Positions 41,577 to 51,693 are shown, counted from the first letter of the stretch. The stretch: 64,000 nt of DNA from Dermacoccus nishinomiyaensis (GCF_900447535.1 NZ_UFXX01000001.1:2108001-2172000); one strand, 5' to 3'. The notes: generated by a model from the letters alone, not told the origin. A program made the numbers and translations.

Positions 41577-42653
41577 ATGTTCCTCGCAACTCGAGACCTT
41601 GCGTACGCCAAGGGGCGTTTCGCCCTCATCGGCGGCGTCATCGCCCTGATCACGCTGCTCGTCGTCATGCTGACCGGCCTCGCGGCCGGCCTCGCGAAGG
41701 AGAGCGTGTCGGCCATCGACACGTTGCCCTCGCACGGTGTCGACCAGATCGGCTTCTCGGCCCCCGCGAAGGGGCAGAAGGTCGGGTATGACAGCTCCCA
41801 CGTCGAGGCGAAGGACATCGACAAGATCAAGTCGGTCAAGGGCGTCACCGACGCCTCGCCGCTGACGATCACGCAGGGCCGCGCGAGTGTCTCCGGTGTG
41901 CCGTCGGCGGTCGCCATCTTCGCCGTCCCGGACGGTTCGTTCGCCGCGCCGAAGGGGGTGAAGAACGGCTCCGTCGTCGTCGGCAAGACGATCACGAAGG
42001 ACGCCGCGCTCAAGGAGGGCGAGTCGATCTCGTTCAACAACAAGAGCGTTCGCGTCGCGAAGCTGAGCGACGACGCGTCGTACCAGCACCAGCCCGTCGT
42101 GTGGATGACGGAGAACGACGCGAAGGCCGCCGGCCTGCTCGGCCAGGGCTCGGGCACCGTCGCGCTCGTCAAGACGGGCAGCGGGTTCTCGAAGGACGCG
42201 CTCACCTCGGCGACCGGCCTCGACGTGCAGGACCCGAAGACGTCGCTCAGCACGATCAGCGCCTACCAGGCCGAGAACGGCTCGCTGACGCTCATGCGCG
42301 TCATGCTCATGCTCGTCTCCGCCCTCGTCGTCGGCGCGTTCTTCACCGTCTGGACGATCCAGCGCACGCCCGACCTCGCCGTCCTCAAGGCGATGGGCGC
42401 GCACACCGGCTACCTCGTGCGTGACGCCATGGGTCAGGCCGCCATCCTGCTGCTCATCGGTGGCGGCCTCGGCACGATCGGCGCGACCGTCCTCGGCTAC
42501 TTCGCGCAGGGCACGGTGCCGTTCGTCCTCAGCCTCACCACCACGCTCGTCCCGCTGGCGCTGCTGTTCGTTCTCGGTCTGCTCGGCGCGCTCGTCAGCG
42601 TGCGCCGCATCGTGACCGTCGACCCCAACACCGCACTGGGGGCCGCGCGATGA
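41577..42653 (+). CDS. FtsX-type ABC permease
   Basis: A 358-residue permease, probably of the MacB-like type, with one N-terminal membrane segment (about 17-40), a roughly 190-residue external domain and three C-terminal segments, the last ending in SVRRIVTVDPNTALGAAR. The start is ATG 41577 (GAGG five to six bases upstream). It works with the ATPase 42748-43443. The stop overlaps a 33-codon reading frame (ATGA), which in turn overlaps the ATPase start. Divergent from the NarL-type kinase gene, so the transporter may be regulated by it. Confidence 0.88.
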   Translation: MFLATRDLAYAKGRFALIGGVIALITLLVVMLTGLAAGLAKESVSAIDTLPSHGVDQIGFSAPAKGQKVGYDSSHVEAKDIDKIKSVKGVTDASPLTITQGRASVSGVPSAVAIFAVPDGSFAAPKGVKNGSVVVGKTITKDAALKEGESISFNNKSVRVAKLSDDASYQHQPVVWMTENDAKAAGLLGQGSGTVALVKTGSGFSKDALTSATGLDVQDPKTSLSTISAYQAENGSLTLMRVMLMLVSALVVGAFFTVWTIQRTPDLAVLKAMGAHTGYLVRDAMGQAAILLLIGGGLGTIGATVLGYFAQGTVPFVLSLTTTLVPLALLFVLGLLGALVSVRRIVTVDPNTALGAAR

Positions 42654-42751
42654 GCCTTCGTCGTCATGCACCCGTACCTCGTGTCGAAGGCCGCGCGATG
42701 AGCCTCGACGCCACCCTCGTCCCCACCACCGCGCCAGGAGCAGCCCGATGA
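42650..42751 (+). CDS. Possible 33-residue coupling ORF between permease and ATPase
   Basis: The frame starts as ATG overlapping the permease stop (ATGA) and ends at TGA overlapping the ATPase start (ATGA), so all three could be translated by terminate-and-restart. It contains a second in-frame ATGAGCCTC identical to the start of the ATPase, and GCGCGATGAGCCT occurs twice, which looks like a short duplication of the ATPase start region. The peptide is Arg/Pro/Ala-rich with no recognisable domain. It may be a coupling device rather than a functional protein. Confidence 0.4.
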   Translation: MSLRRHAPVPRVEGRAMSLDATLVPTTAPGAAR

Positions 42752-43443
42752 GCCTCGACGTCAAGAACGCGACGCTGACCTTCCCCGACGGCGCCTCGGG
42801 GCGCATCACGGCCGTCAACGACGTGTCGTTGCACGTCGCCGCGGGCGAGTTCGCCGCGGTGACGGGCCCGTCGGGTTCCGGCAAGTCGTCGCTGCTCGCC
42901 GTCGCCGGCCTGCTGCAGACGCCCGACTCCGGCATCGTGACGATCGACGGCAAGGTCGTCTCGGGGCTCTCGCACAAGGACGCCGCAGCGGTGCGCCTGT
43001 CGTCGATCGGGTTCGTCTTCCAGCAGAGCAATCTCATCGCGTCGCTGACGTCCGTGGAGCAGCTCGAGATCGTTGCGCGCATCGCCGGGCGTCACGGCAA
43101 GGACACCGCATCGCGGGCCGAGGAACTGCTCGCCGCCGTCGGGTTGGAGAAGGTCTTCGACCGCCGCCCCGCAGCGCTCTCCGGCGGTCAGCGTCAGCGT
43201 GTCGGCATCGCCCGCGCGCTGATGAACGAGCCGAAGCTGCTGCTCGTCGACGAACCGACCGCGTCGCTCGACACCGAGCGCGGCACCGCCGTCGTCGAAC
43301 TGCTCGGCAAGGTGACGCACGAACACCAGGCCGCGACCATCATGGTGACGCACGACCTGCACACCCTCGACGCCGTCGACTCGCTGCACGAGATGGTCGA
43401 CGGTCGCCTGCGCACGCTCGAGGCGACCCCGACGCAAGGTTGA
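42748..43443 (+). CDS. ABC transporter ATPase (MacB-like)
   Basis: A 231-residue nucleotide-binding domain: Walker A GPSGSGKSS, Q loop FQQSNLIASLTS, signature LSGGQRQRV, Walker B LLLVDEPTAS and H motif MVTHDLHTL. It is the partner of the permease 41577-42653. A terminator hairpin at 43529 ends the operon. Confidence 0.93.
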   Translation: MSLDVKNATLTFPDGASGRITAVNDVSLHVAAGEFAAVTGPSGSGKSSLLAVAGLLQTPDSGIVTIDGKVVSGLSHKDAAAVRLSSIGFVFQQSNLIASLTSVEQLEIVARIAGRHGKDTASRAEELLAAVGLEKVFDRRPAALSGGQRQRVGIARALMNEPKLLLVDEPTASLDTERGTAVVELLGKVTHEHQAATIMVTHDLHTLDAVDSLHEMVDGRLRTLEATPTQG

Positions 43444-43528
43444 TGTCGGCGCCTCGTCGTAGTGCTGGCCTCGGCGCCTGATCGTCTCGACGGAGACGAC
43501 GCGAGGAATCGGGTGTAGGCGAACATGA

Positions 43529-43561
43529 CGCCGGCCGGATGCGACAAGCATCCGGCCGGCG
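43529..43561. terminator. Terminator after the ABC operon
   Basis: A perfect 14-bp stem (43529-43542 with 43548-43561) and 5-base loop GACAA, followed by TTCGTCGT. It is well placed to end the ABC operon and perhaps the convergent transcript. Confidence 0.8.
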
Positions 43562-43654
43562 TTCGTCGTCTCGTGGTTGCGGCGTCTCACGGTGACGTCG
43601 CCTCGTGGTCTCGGCGTCTCGACGGTAGGTGTGAGGTCGGCGAGTCGTTGGGGA

Positions 43655-43705
43655 CGGGATTCGCAGATGGGGACGCGAATCGCGGTTTGGGACGGGAGTT
43701 CGAGC
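43655..43705 (+). repeat. Dispersed 19-bp-period repeat, locus 5
   Basis: Three units (CGGGATTCGC, CGCGAATCGC, CGGGAGTTCG) begin at 43655, 43674 and 43693, each 19 bp apart. It lies just left of the membrane-protein gene 43733-44194. Confidence 0.6.
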
Positions 43706-43732
43706 TGGCGCCTGTTCTCGCGCCGGCGTTGG

Positions 43733-44194
43733 TCAGGAGCTGACGTGAGCCAGCTGCGTCGTCGTGGCCGGCGCGTCATGCATCAGGGCGAGGCGTAGGC
43801 ATCCGAGAGCGACGGGGATCTCGGCGGCGAGCGCCATGGCGACGGCGGTGGCGAGCGAACTTGTCGTGGTCGCGCTCGCGATGTCCGTGACGGCGTCGAG
43901 GACGAACAGCGTCGCGGCGACGAGCCCGATGAGCCGGGTGGCCGCGGCGCGTCGACTGGTGGCCAGAACGAGTGCGGTGAGGGCGAGGAGTTCGCTCACG
44001 TCGAGCCCCAACCACGCCGCGATGCTCGCAGGGTCGACGCGCTGCGCGTCCAGGCGCAGGTAGAGCACCGGGATCCAGGCTGCGAGGACGCCGCCTGCCA
44101 CCGTCAGGACTCGTGTCACCGTCGTGTTCTCCACGTCCCCCACGTTCGCGCTCGCGTGTGGGTGGGTGATGTCGAGATCCTGTGCGTCGGCCAT
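43733..44194 (-). CDS. Small polytopic membrane protein
   Basis: A 153-residue protein with four hydrophobic segments (VLTVAGGVLAAWIPVLYL, LLALTALVLATS, LIGLVAATLFVLDAV, AMALAAEIPVALGCL). No family recognised. It is divergent from the cobalamin-riboswitch operon. ATG 44194 begins MADAQDLDITHPH; this His/Asp-bearing N-terminus may face the cytoplasm. Confidence 0.7.
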   Translation of the reverse strand: MADAQDLDITHPHASANVGDVENTTVTRVLTVAGGVLAAWIPVLYLRLDAQRVDPASIAAWLGLDVSELLALTALVLATSRRAAATRLIGLVAATLFVLDAVTDIASATTTSSLATAVAMALAAEIPVALGCLRLALMHDAPATTTQLAHVSS

Positions 44195-44403
44195 GAGCGC
44201 TCGCGGGCGATCTGGCGTGGTGTTGACGTCGCAATGTCGACGTGGTGCGGTGCCGCAGCGCGGGCGTGGGGGAGCACCGGGGTGAAGCCTGGCCGTGGGG
44301 CGGTGGCGCGAGGGGCCGTCAGAGGTGGCGGGCCGGACACGACGAAGGTGTGATCACCGTTGCGGGAGCTACTGCGTCCCGGGCGCCCACGGCGGGCGGG
44401 CGG

Positions 44404-44540
44404 TTCGCTAGGGTGGGCAGCGCGCGTCACCCAGGACGAGGAAGCCGGTGAGAATCCGGCACGGTCGCGCCACTGTGAACGGGATTTCCGTGAGTCAGGA
44501 ACTCGGGGTGACGCCATCGAGCGGGACGCGTCATCCCGGG
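44404..44540 (+). promoter_or_regulatory. Cobalamin (B12) riboswitch
   Basis: The RNA here has the conserved cobalamin-riboswitch core: GAAGCCGGTGAGAATCCGG (44441-44459), then the B12 box region CGCCACTGTGA and a GAGTCAGGA segment (44492-44500). It ends about 12 bp before the cbiM ATG, so adenosylcobalamin binding would repress translation or transcription of cbiMNQO. The exact class boundaries are from the consensus. Confidence 0.92.
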
Positions 44541-44551
44541 AAGGTGCACTC

Positions 44552-45271
44552 ATGCATATCGCTGAGGGGTTCTTGCCCCCTGTTCACGCTGCCGCCTGGA
44601 GTGCGGTAGCGGCACCCTTCGTCATCCACGGAGCGCGCGAGATCAAGCGCACGATCGAGAAGCATCCGGAGTCGAAGCTGCTGCTCGGCGGAGTCGGGGC
44701 GTATTCGTTCGTGCTGTCGGCCATCAAGTTGCCGTCCGTCACCGGGAGTTCGTCGCATCCGACGGGCACCGGCGAGGGCGCCATCATCTTCCGCCCGCCC
44801 GTCATGGCGGCGCTGGGCACGATCGTGCTGCTGTTCCAGGCGCTGTTGCTCGCGCACGGCGGGCTGACGACGCTCGGCGCGAACGTCATGTCGATGGCAG
44901 TCGTCGGGCCGTGGGCCGGGTACGGCGTCTATCGGCTGATGCGTCGCGCGCCGCTGTCGATCGCCGTGTTCTGCGCCGTCGCCGTCTCCGACCTCATGAC
45001 GTACGTGACGACGGCGACGCAGCTCGCCCTCGCCTTCCCCGACCGCGCGACGGGTTTCGTCGGCGCATGGTCGCGGTTTCTCGGGCTGTTCGCGGTGACG
45101 CAGATTCCGCTCGCCATCGTCGAGGGCCTCGTCGGTGTGCTGCTCATGAACGCGCTGCGCTCCTGGGCCGGCCCGGAGCTCGCCGGTCTGGGATTCGGAC
45201 GCGATCGTGGGTTCGATGCGGGTGTCGCGGTCTCGGCCGACGTCGAGGCGAAGGAGGCGAGCCGTGCGTGA
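44552..45271 (+). CDS. cbiM: Cobalt ECF transporter, substrate-specific subunit CbiM
   Basis: Membrane protein binding Co2+ for import. 239 residues. The N-terminus is MHIAEGFLPP, the motif in which the terminal amine and His2 coordinate cobalt in this family. Polytopic, with VMAALGTIVLLFQALLLAHGG and TNL-like segments. ATG 44552 follows the riboswitch. It overlaps the cbiN start by 8 bases. Together with CbiN, CbiQ and CbiO it makes an energy-coupling cobalt importer. Confidence 0.95.
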   Translation: MHIAEGFLPPVHAAAWSAVAAPFVIHGAREIKRTIEKHPESKLLLGGVGAYSFVLSAIKLPSVTGSSSHPTGTGEGAIIFRPPVMAALGTIVLLFQALLLAHGGLTTLGANVMSMAVVGPWAGYGVYRLMRRAPLSIAVFCAVAVSDLMTYVTTATQLALAFPDRATGFVGAWSRFLGLFAVTQIPLAIVEGLVGVLLMNALRSWAGPELAGLGFGRDRGFDAGVAVSADVEAKEASRA

Positions 45272-45668
45272 CCGTCGACTGACGAACGTCCTCCTCGTCG
45301 TGCTCGCGGCGGCGATCTTCGTCCTGGCGCTCGTCATGGGCACGCGCAGTGGCGACTTCGGTGGCACGGACGCTGCGGCCACCGAGACCATCGAGAAGTC
45401 CGACCCCGACTACAAGCCGTGGTTCGAGCCGTTCTGGACGCAGCCCGGTGGCGAGGTCGAATCGGGGCTGTTCGCGATGCAGGCCGCGCTCGGTGCGGGC
45501 TTCCTCGGCTTCGTCCTCGGCACGTTCCGCGAGCGTCGCAAGAACCGCGACGCGGCGTCGGGTGTCGCGAGTGCGGGTAGCGGTGTTGCGTCACGTCGTG
45601 CTGCCCCAGGTGATGACGCTGCGACGGGTGTCGTCACGAACGCGTCCGACGGTTCGCGGATCGCCTGA
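45264..45668 (+). CDS. cbiN: Cobalt ECF transporter subunit CbiN
   Basis: A 134-residue auxiliary subunit that helps load CbiM. Two hydrophobic segments (LTNVLLVVLAAAIFVLALVMG and LFAMQAALGAGFLGFVLG) flank an external loop (YKPWFEPFWTQPGGEVESG), matching CbiN topology. The GTG at 45264 has AAGGAGG five bases upstream. The C-terminal 40 residues are an Ala/Ser/Gly/Arg-rich tail not usual in CbiN. Confidence 0.9.
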   Translation: MRDRRLTNVLLVVLAAAIFVLALVMGTRSGDFGGTDAAATETIEKSDPDYKPWFEPFWTQPGGEVESGLFAMQAALGAGFLGFVLGTFRERRKNRDAASGVASAGSGVASRRAAPGDDAATGVVTNASDGSRIA

Positions 45669-45670
45669 GC

Positions 45671-46431
45671 GTGGCTCATCTCGCGATCGACGAGGCGGCG
45701 TGGAGCAGCGCGTGGCGCTCGCATGCCGTCAGCGAGAAGGCTGCGCTGGCGCTCGGTCTTCTCGCCGTGGCGATGGTGGCGCGGGACGTGCGCGTCGACC
45801 TGGCCGTCGTCGTCGTCGCGTTCGTCGCCGTCACGGTGGGTGCGCGCGTCGCGCCCGGGCTCGTGCTGCGTGTGTGGGCGCTGCCGGCGGTGTTCGTCGT
45901 CATCGGCCTCGTGGGCGTGCTCGTGTCGATCGGCCCCGCGCCCGATGACGCGCTGTGGCAGGCGGGGCCGTTCTCGATCGGGCGATCGTCGCTCGATCGA
46001 GCCGTTCTGACGGGGTCGCGTGCAGCGGCGGGGGCGGCTGCCGTCCTCGTGCTCGCGCTGACGACGCCGATGACGGACGTCCTCGGCGGGCTGCGGCGCG
46101 TCGGGGTGCCGGCGTTTCTCGTCGAGATCGCGGGCGTCGTGTATCGGATGATCTTCACGCTGCTCGACTCGGTCGGCACGATCCGGGAGAGTCAGACGGC
46201 GCGCCTCGGATACGCGACGCGCCGCGCGGCGCTCGCGAGCACTGGGACGCTGCTCGCGGGGGTGCTCGTCCGGGCCTGGACGCGCGCCCAGCGCCTCGAA
46301 GCGGGGCTCGCCGGACGTGGATACACGGGCGACCTCATCGTCACGACGCCCGCGCGGCAGGCGTCGTGGCGGTCGCTGTGTGGTGTCGTGCTCGTCGTCA
46401 GCGCCCTCATGACGTGGGCGGTGATGTCGCG

Positions 46432-46435
<4 letters not shown>
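45671..46435 (+). CDS. cbiQ: Cobalt ECF transporter transmembrane subunit CbiQ
   Basis: A 254-residue T-component of the ECF transporter. It has five to six hydrophobic segments and the conserved coupling helices near TARLGYATR and RAQRLEAGLAGRGYTGD (Ala-Arg-Gly motifs) that contact the ATPase. The start is GTG 45671, two bases after the cbiN stop. The 4-base overlap (ATGA) with cbiO indicates co-translation. Confidence 0.92.
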
Positions 46436-47490
<1,055 letters not shown>

Positions 47491-47638
47491 CAGCCCAGAG
47501 GTACAGCGTTCGAGCCAGGGTGGCTGGGTGACGCACGGCTGGGCCCGCGGCCACGACGACCGTCGTCATCTCGGGTAGGGACACGCACCGGCCGGGCTAG
47601 CGGCGTGGGGCGATGCTCGCGGTGCGCCCGGGCTGAAA

Positions 47639-49468
47639 CTAGCCGGCCGGCGCGCTCTCGGCTGGACGCGTGGCTTCGAGAGCCGCAGGTCCCGCAGCGA
47701 GTGGCCAAGCCGCGCGGTCGAGATCGACGGTGAAGCTCTGGTCGTCAGGATCGCGGGGGACGGCATCGTTCGGGTGGGTCAGCATCATCGGCCCCGAAGG
47801 CGATTGCCAGGTGCACACCCCGTCAGCGTTCATCTGCACGGCCCAACCACCGAACGTCTTCGCCCGGTGATGATGACGACACAACATCTGCAGATTCGCG
47901 GCACTCGTCTCCCCGCCGTCGGCGAAGGGGACGACGTGGTCGGCATCGCACCCCTCCCCGCGGCGCGAACACCAGGGGAACCGGCAGTGCACATCGCGAC
48001 GCTCCACGAACGTGCGGATTGCCGTCGACAGACGATACTTCTGCGTGCTCGTGGCGATCGTCGTCCAGCGCTCGGCGTCCATGAGCTCCGTCGTGAACAC
48101 CGCGCCCACCACGCGGGCCAGCTCCTCGACGACAGCGGCCACGATCGTCCCGACGCCCGGCACGCGGGCATCACCGAAGCCGTTCGTCGAGCTGTGTTCG
48201 CCCACCCCGCGTCGCAGGGGGACGCCATCGGCACCGCTGGGCGGCCCCACGCCACCGAAACCCTCCGATAAGCGAGCGGCATTCGGGCCGCCTGAGCCCG
48301 GACGGCGGGTCCACACGCCGCTCGCTTCGCGAGTGGAGTCGGGGCCACCTGAGCCGGAATGGCGGTTCCACACTCGCTCCGATGCGCGTGCGGCATCCGG
48401 CCACCCAGGCCCGGAACGGCCGCTCCAGACGCCATCCGCGTCGAGGACGCTGACGCGGCTCGCGCTCCCGTCGAGCGTTGGCCCGGAGGTGTGAGTAACC
48501 CGCTCCACCGCCTCCGCGCCACCGGCCACCGAGGGACGAGAGCGCACAACAGGCACCTGGAGGTGCAGAACCGGTGTGACGTGCACGTTGGCCAGCGCCA
48601 GCAGGACGAGAGCGTCCGCGCGCAGCGCATTGATCGGTTCGCGCAGCGCGACGTCGAGTACGTGCGGGGCCGAGTCGCGAAGCTCCTGTGCGTGGGAGTG
48701 GATGGCGGCCTTGAGATCCGCCGCGTCGCGCGCGGGCAGGACCGCGCGCAGCTCCGTCAGGGTCGGGTGCTCGGGGTGTGGCGCGAACCAGACACCGAGC
48801 TGTGCCCTTATGTCGATCTCGTCCTCGTCTTCGGTCAACCCCAGGGCGTCGAGGACTCGCGTCGTGCGGTTGCTCGCCGCCGTGGAGCCCGCGGTGGCAG
48901 CCTTCGCGTGGATCAGGTGCGGCAACGCCACCGCGATCTGCGCGTCGTCGAGATGCGCCAGCACATCACTGATCTTGACCACCGAACTCATGCGCGCACG
49001 CCCGGCGCCGGCCTGCTCGAAGAGGGGACGCAGGCAGTGGCGGATGCGCTCGGCATCAGCGGCCATCGCTTCGGCGTGAGAACTGGACACGCCCAGGGCA
49101 GGGCCGAGCGCTGCCGCGGCGAACTCGCCGGGCGTCAGGGGGTAGTCGCGATCGTCCATCGACTCCCACTCGATGTCGTCACGCTCGCGATGGACGGTGT
49201 GGTGGCGTGCGGCGAGAGCGTGCATCGTCGCGTCCGCGGAGCGTGACACCCGCGACGCGGTGGCAGCAGCGCGCTCGAGCGAGACAGCGGCCTCCTCGAG
49301 CGCTGCGGCCCGCTCGTCGAGCGTCATGACGGGACGTTCGACGAAGGCGCCCTCGGCGTTGAGTGCCTCGTCGAAGAGGGCGTGACTCAGCGCCTCCCAG
49401 AGCTCGAACCGATCGAGAACCGGGAGGTTGCGTGCCTGCCGAAGCAGGGTGCGCGCGACCTCGTCCAT
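47639..49468 (-). CDS. DUF222-HNH endonuclease-type protein (13E12-like)
   Basis: A 609-residue actinobacterial protein of the DUF222 plus HNH type, thought to be a nuclease of uncertain role. N-terminal DUF222-like helical region (to about 270), a variable linker (about 330-440), and an HNH nuclease domain with CRFPWCSRRGEGCDADHVVPFADGGETSAANLQMLCRHHH (near 500-545) carrying four Cys/His ligands. The linker contains three approximate 20-residue repeats, each with VW...R.SG.GGP.D/N..R. Start ATG 49468. Confidence 0.85.
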   Translation of the reverse strand: MDEVARTLLRQARNLPVLDRFELWEALSHALFDEALNAEGAFVERPVMTLDERAAALEEAAVSLERAAATASRVSRSADATMHALAARHHTVHRERDDIEWESMDDRDYPLTPGEFAAAALGPALGVSSSHAEAMAADAERIRHCLRPLFEQAGAGRARMSSVVKISDVLAHLDDAQIAVALPHLIHAKAATAGSTAASNRTTRVLDALGLTEDEDEIDIRAQLGVWFAPHPEHPTLTELRAVLPARDAADLKAAIHSHAQELRDSAPHVLDVALREPINALRADALVLLALANVHVTPVLHLQVPVVRSRPSVAGGAEAVERVTHTSGPTLDGSASRVSVLDADGVWSGRSGPGWPDAARASERVWNRHSGSGGPDSTREASGVWTRRPGSGGPNAARLSEGFGGVGPPSGADGVPLRRGVGEHSSTNGFGDARVPGVGTIVAAVVEELARVVGAVFTTELMDAERWTTIATSTQKYRLSTAIRTFVERRDVHCRFPWCSRRGEGCDADHVVPFADGGETSAANLQMLCRHHHRAKTFGGWAVQMNADGVCTWQSPSGPMMLTHPNDAVPRDPDDQSFTVDLDRAAWPLAAGPAALEATRPAESAPAG

Positions 49469-49668
49469 GACTCCAGTTTAGTACATATGTTCGAACATGG
49501 CGAGTTGCGAGGCGAAGAGACGCCGTCATGGCGCGAGGCCTCGGGATCCGCACGTCCGGCCCGGCTCGTGCTACTTCACGGGGCTACGCCGCGCCTACTT
49601 CCCCCGCCAGCACGCGCCGAGCAGGACCACGTGGTACTTGAGGTGCGCAGCCTCGGTTGAGCCAACCG

Positions 49669-50078
49669 TCACGCCACGAACACGCAGAACGGATGCCCGG
49701 CGGGTTCGGTGAAGACGTAGAGGGCTTCATCGTCGTCATCGGAGCGGTCGAGCACCTGCGTCGCGCCGAGCGACACGGCGCGCTCCCGCTGCCGTTCGAG
49801 CGAGGCCACGGCCGGCACCGTCAGGTCGAGGTGCATCTGCATCGGCACGCGCCCCTCGGGCCACGTCGTGGGTTCGAGGTCCTCGTCGCGTTGAAACGCG
49901 AGCGCTCGGCGGCCGCCCGCGTGCGTCAGCACGAGCCAGTCGGCATCATCCGGGCCGTCACTCGGTAGCTCGTCCCGGCGCGATACGTCAGCCCGAGGAA
50001 CTGCCGATAGAACTCCGCGAGGCGCCGCGGATCACGCGCGTCGAGGACGGTCTGCATCAGCTGGGGGGCATCGCTCAT
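49669..50078 (-). pseudogene. VOC/glyoxalase-family gene with a one-base frameshift
   Basis: The N-terminal part (MSDAPQLMQTVLDARDPRRLAEFYRQFLGLTYRAG, from ATG 50078) and C-terminal part (DWLVLTHAGGRRALAFQ...MQMHLDLTVPA...ASLGATQVL..PAGHPFCVFVA) belong to one vicinal-oxygen-chelate protein, but lie in different frames. Adding one base near 49974 (CCC to CCCC in the plus strand) restores a continuous reading of GDELPSDGPDDADWL. So either the gene is recently broken or the sequence has a one-base error. The metal-binding Glu and His are on the two halves. Confidence 0.75.
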
Positions 50079-50164
50079 GCGGCCACGGTAGACGGCGTCT
50101 CCCTCGCCGTCAGGGGCGAATCGCCGGCACGAACTGCAGGCCCACGGGCCGTCATACTGGCGGC

Positions 50165-50644
50165 ATGACGCAGATTTCGGAGAAGGACGTCATCCTCGCC
50201 TACGTGCTGGCGAAGTTCGACGCGATCGTCACCATCGTGCGCGACATGGATGACGCGACGGCCAACGCGACGCTGCCCGTCGCCGGCTCGAACAGCCCCT
50301 ACGCGCTGCTGACGCACTGCCTCGGGGCGATGCGTCGGTGGTCGAGCACCGTCAACCTGGGGGGCACCGTTCCGCGCGACCGCGACGCTGAGTTCACCGC
50401 CACCGGCCCCGTCTCGACGCTCGTCGAACGCGCCGCACGCGAACGTCAGGCCTTCATAGACGACGTCGCCGCCACCGACCTCGACGCGCTCCCGGTGGCC
50501 CCGCCGGCCGACCGAGTCGACGCCCCGGCGCGCTCGTATCAGGTCACCGACTGCCGCGCCGTGCTCCTGCACGTCGTCGAGGAGCTCGCGCAGCACCTTG
50601 GCCACCTCGAGATCACCCGCGACGTCCTGCTCGCGCGCGGCTGA
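50165..50644 (+). CDS. DinB/mycothiol-S-transferase-like protein
   Basis: A 159-residue four-helix-bundle protein of the DinB/DUF664 superfamily. The metal-site histidines are in LLTHCLGAM and in LHVVEELAQHLGHLEI (HxxxH pattern). Actinobacterial relatives include mycothiol-dependent enzymes, but substrate is not known here. Start ATG 50165. It is divergent from the VOC gene. Confidence 0.8.
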   Translation: MTQISEKDVILAYVLAKFDAIVTIVRDMDDATANATLPVAGSNSPYALLTHCLGAMRRWSSTVNLGGTVPRDRDAEFTATGPVSTLVERAARERQAFIDDVAATDLDALPVAPPADRVDAPARSYQVTDCRAVLLHVVEELAQHLGHLEITRDVLLARG

Positions 50645-50795
50645 GGCGCGGATCGAGACGCTGCGTGCCCATGAAGTCGGATTGACGGATCCATGTGCCA
50701 CACAGCCCGGCAGACCGGCGGACTCACCCGACCGTGACCGGGTGCGCGCCGATATGGGACGTCAGCCCGGTTCGGCCGCCCCGGGGATCATCCCG

Positions 50796-51443
50796 TCATG
50801 CGGCGATGGCTTCGCGCAGGAAGTCGATGACGATCCGCGCCAAGGGCTCGGGCCTAGCGAGGTGGATGTCGTGTCCGCTCTCGGCGACGAGCGCGACCCG
50901 CGTTCCTGGCCGGCCAGCCATGCGTTCGTGCTCTTCGTTTGCGATGAAACTGTGCTGTGCGCGCACGATGAGCGTCGGACACGAAACCTGCTCCCAGTCC
51001 TCCCAGAACTGCTGCGCGTGGACTGCTTGGATGGCGCGCGCCAGGGCCACCGCATCGAAACGAGGTTCTCCCTGGTCGTCGACGAGCGTGCGAACCCATG
51101 CGATGACATCTGTCGTCGCTTCGGGTCCCTCACCCCCGACGCCGCCCTCGATGAGAACGAGTGCGGACACGAGCTGAGGGTGATGCGCCGCGACGAGCAT
51201 GGCCGTGTGGGCGCCCATCGACTGACCGACGAGCACGCAGGGGGTGGCCGCGTGACGACGGATCTGCGACACGACATGCGCGACGTGTGCCTCGCGCGAC
51301 AGATCCCCGGTCATTTCCGCAGCGGATCCGTGAGCCAGCTGATCAAAGGCGATGAATTCCCAGGCAGGCGGGAGCGACCGCGCGAATTCATCCCACTCGT
51401 CTGAGGTGCTGGCAAGGCCGTGGAGAGCCACGAGGGGAAGCAT
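50796..51443 (-). CDS. Alpha/beta hydrolase
   Basis: A 215-residue hydrolase. The oxyanion region is PLVALHGLASTSDEWDEF; nucleophile elbow VGQSMGAH (near 90) and catalytic His in ESGHDIHLAR (near 190). No signal peptide. ATG 51443. Substrate unknown; an ordinary cytoplasmic esterase or related enzyme. Confidence 0.85.
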   Translation of the reverse strand: MLPLVALHGLASTSDEWDEFARSLPPAWEFIAFDQLAHGSAAEMTGDLSREAHVAHVVSQIRRHAATPCVLVGQSMGAHTAMLVAAHHPQLVSALVLIEGGVGGEGPEATTDVIAWVRTLVDDQGEPRFDAVALARAIQAVHAQQFWEDWEQVSCPTLIVRAQHSFIANEEHERMAGRPGTRVALVAESGHDIHLARPEPLARIVIDFLREAIAA

Positions 51444-51507
51444 TCCTGCAGGCTATCTGCCCTGCGGGGGGTCATCAGCGCCACCTTCACGCCGTCGGGT
51501 CCTCAGA

Positions 51508-51570
51508 GCCGAGCCACGGTGATGTTCACGACGACGGCCGGACGAGGCACAATGCTCGTCCGGCCGTCGG
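51508..51570 (+). repeat. 63-bp direct repeat, left copy, with hairpin
   Basis: Matches 53214-53276 at all but 4 of 63 positions in the same orientation. It includes a 15-bp perfect stem (starting CGACGGCCGG) around the loop GCACAATG, and TTTCG after it, so it can act as a terminator. The two copies bracket the methyltransferase/ArsR gene pair. The 250-bp gap 51444-51693 holds nothing else recognised. Confidence 0.8.
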
Positions 51571-51693
51571 TTTCGTCCGTGCTGTGGCGATGTGGGTCGC
51601 GCGTGGTCGAAGAATTCTCTAGGCGGTTTCGCCTCCGCGGTGACGTCGTGATGAGGGTGTTCAAAGCTGGTTAGTTGCTGGCGCGCGGGGTTC

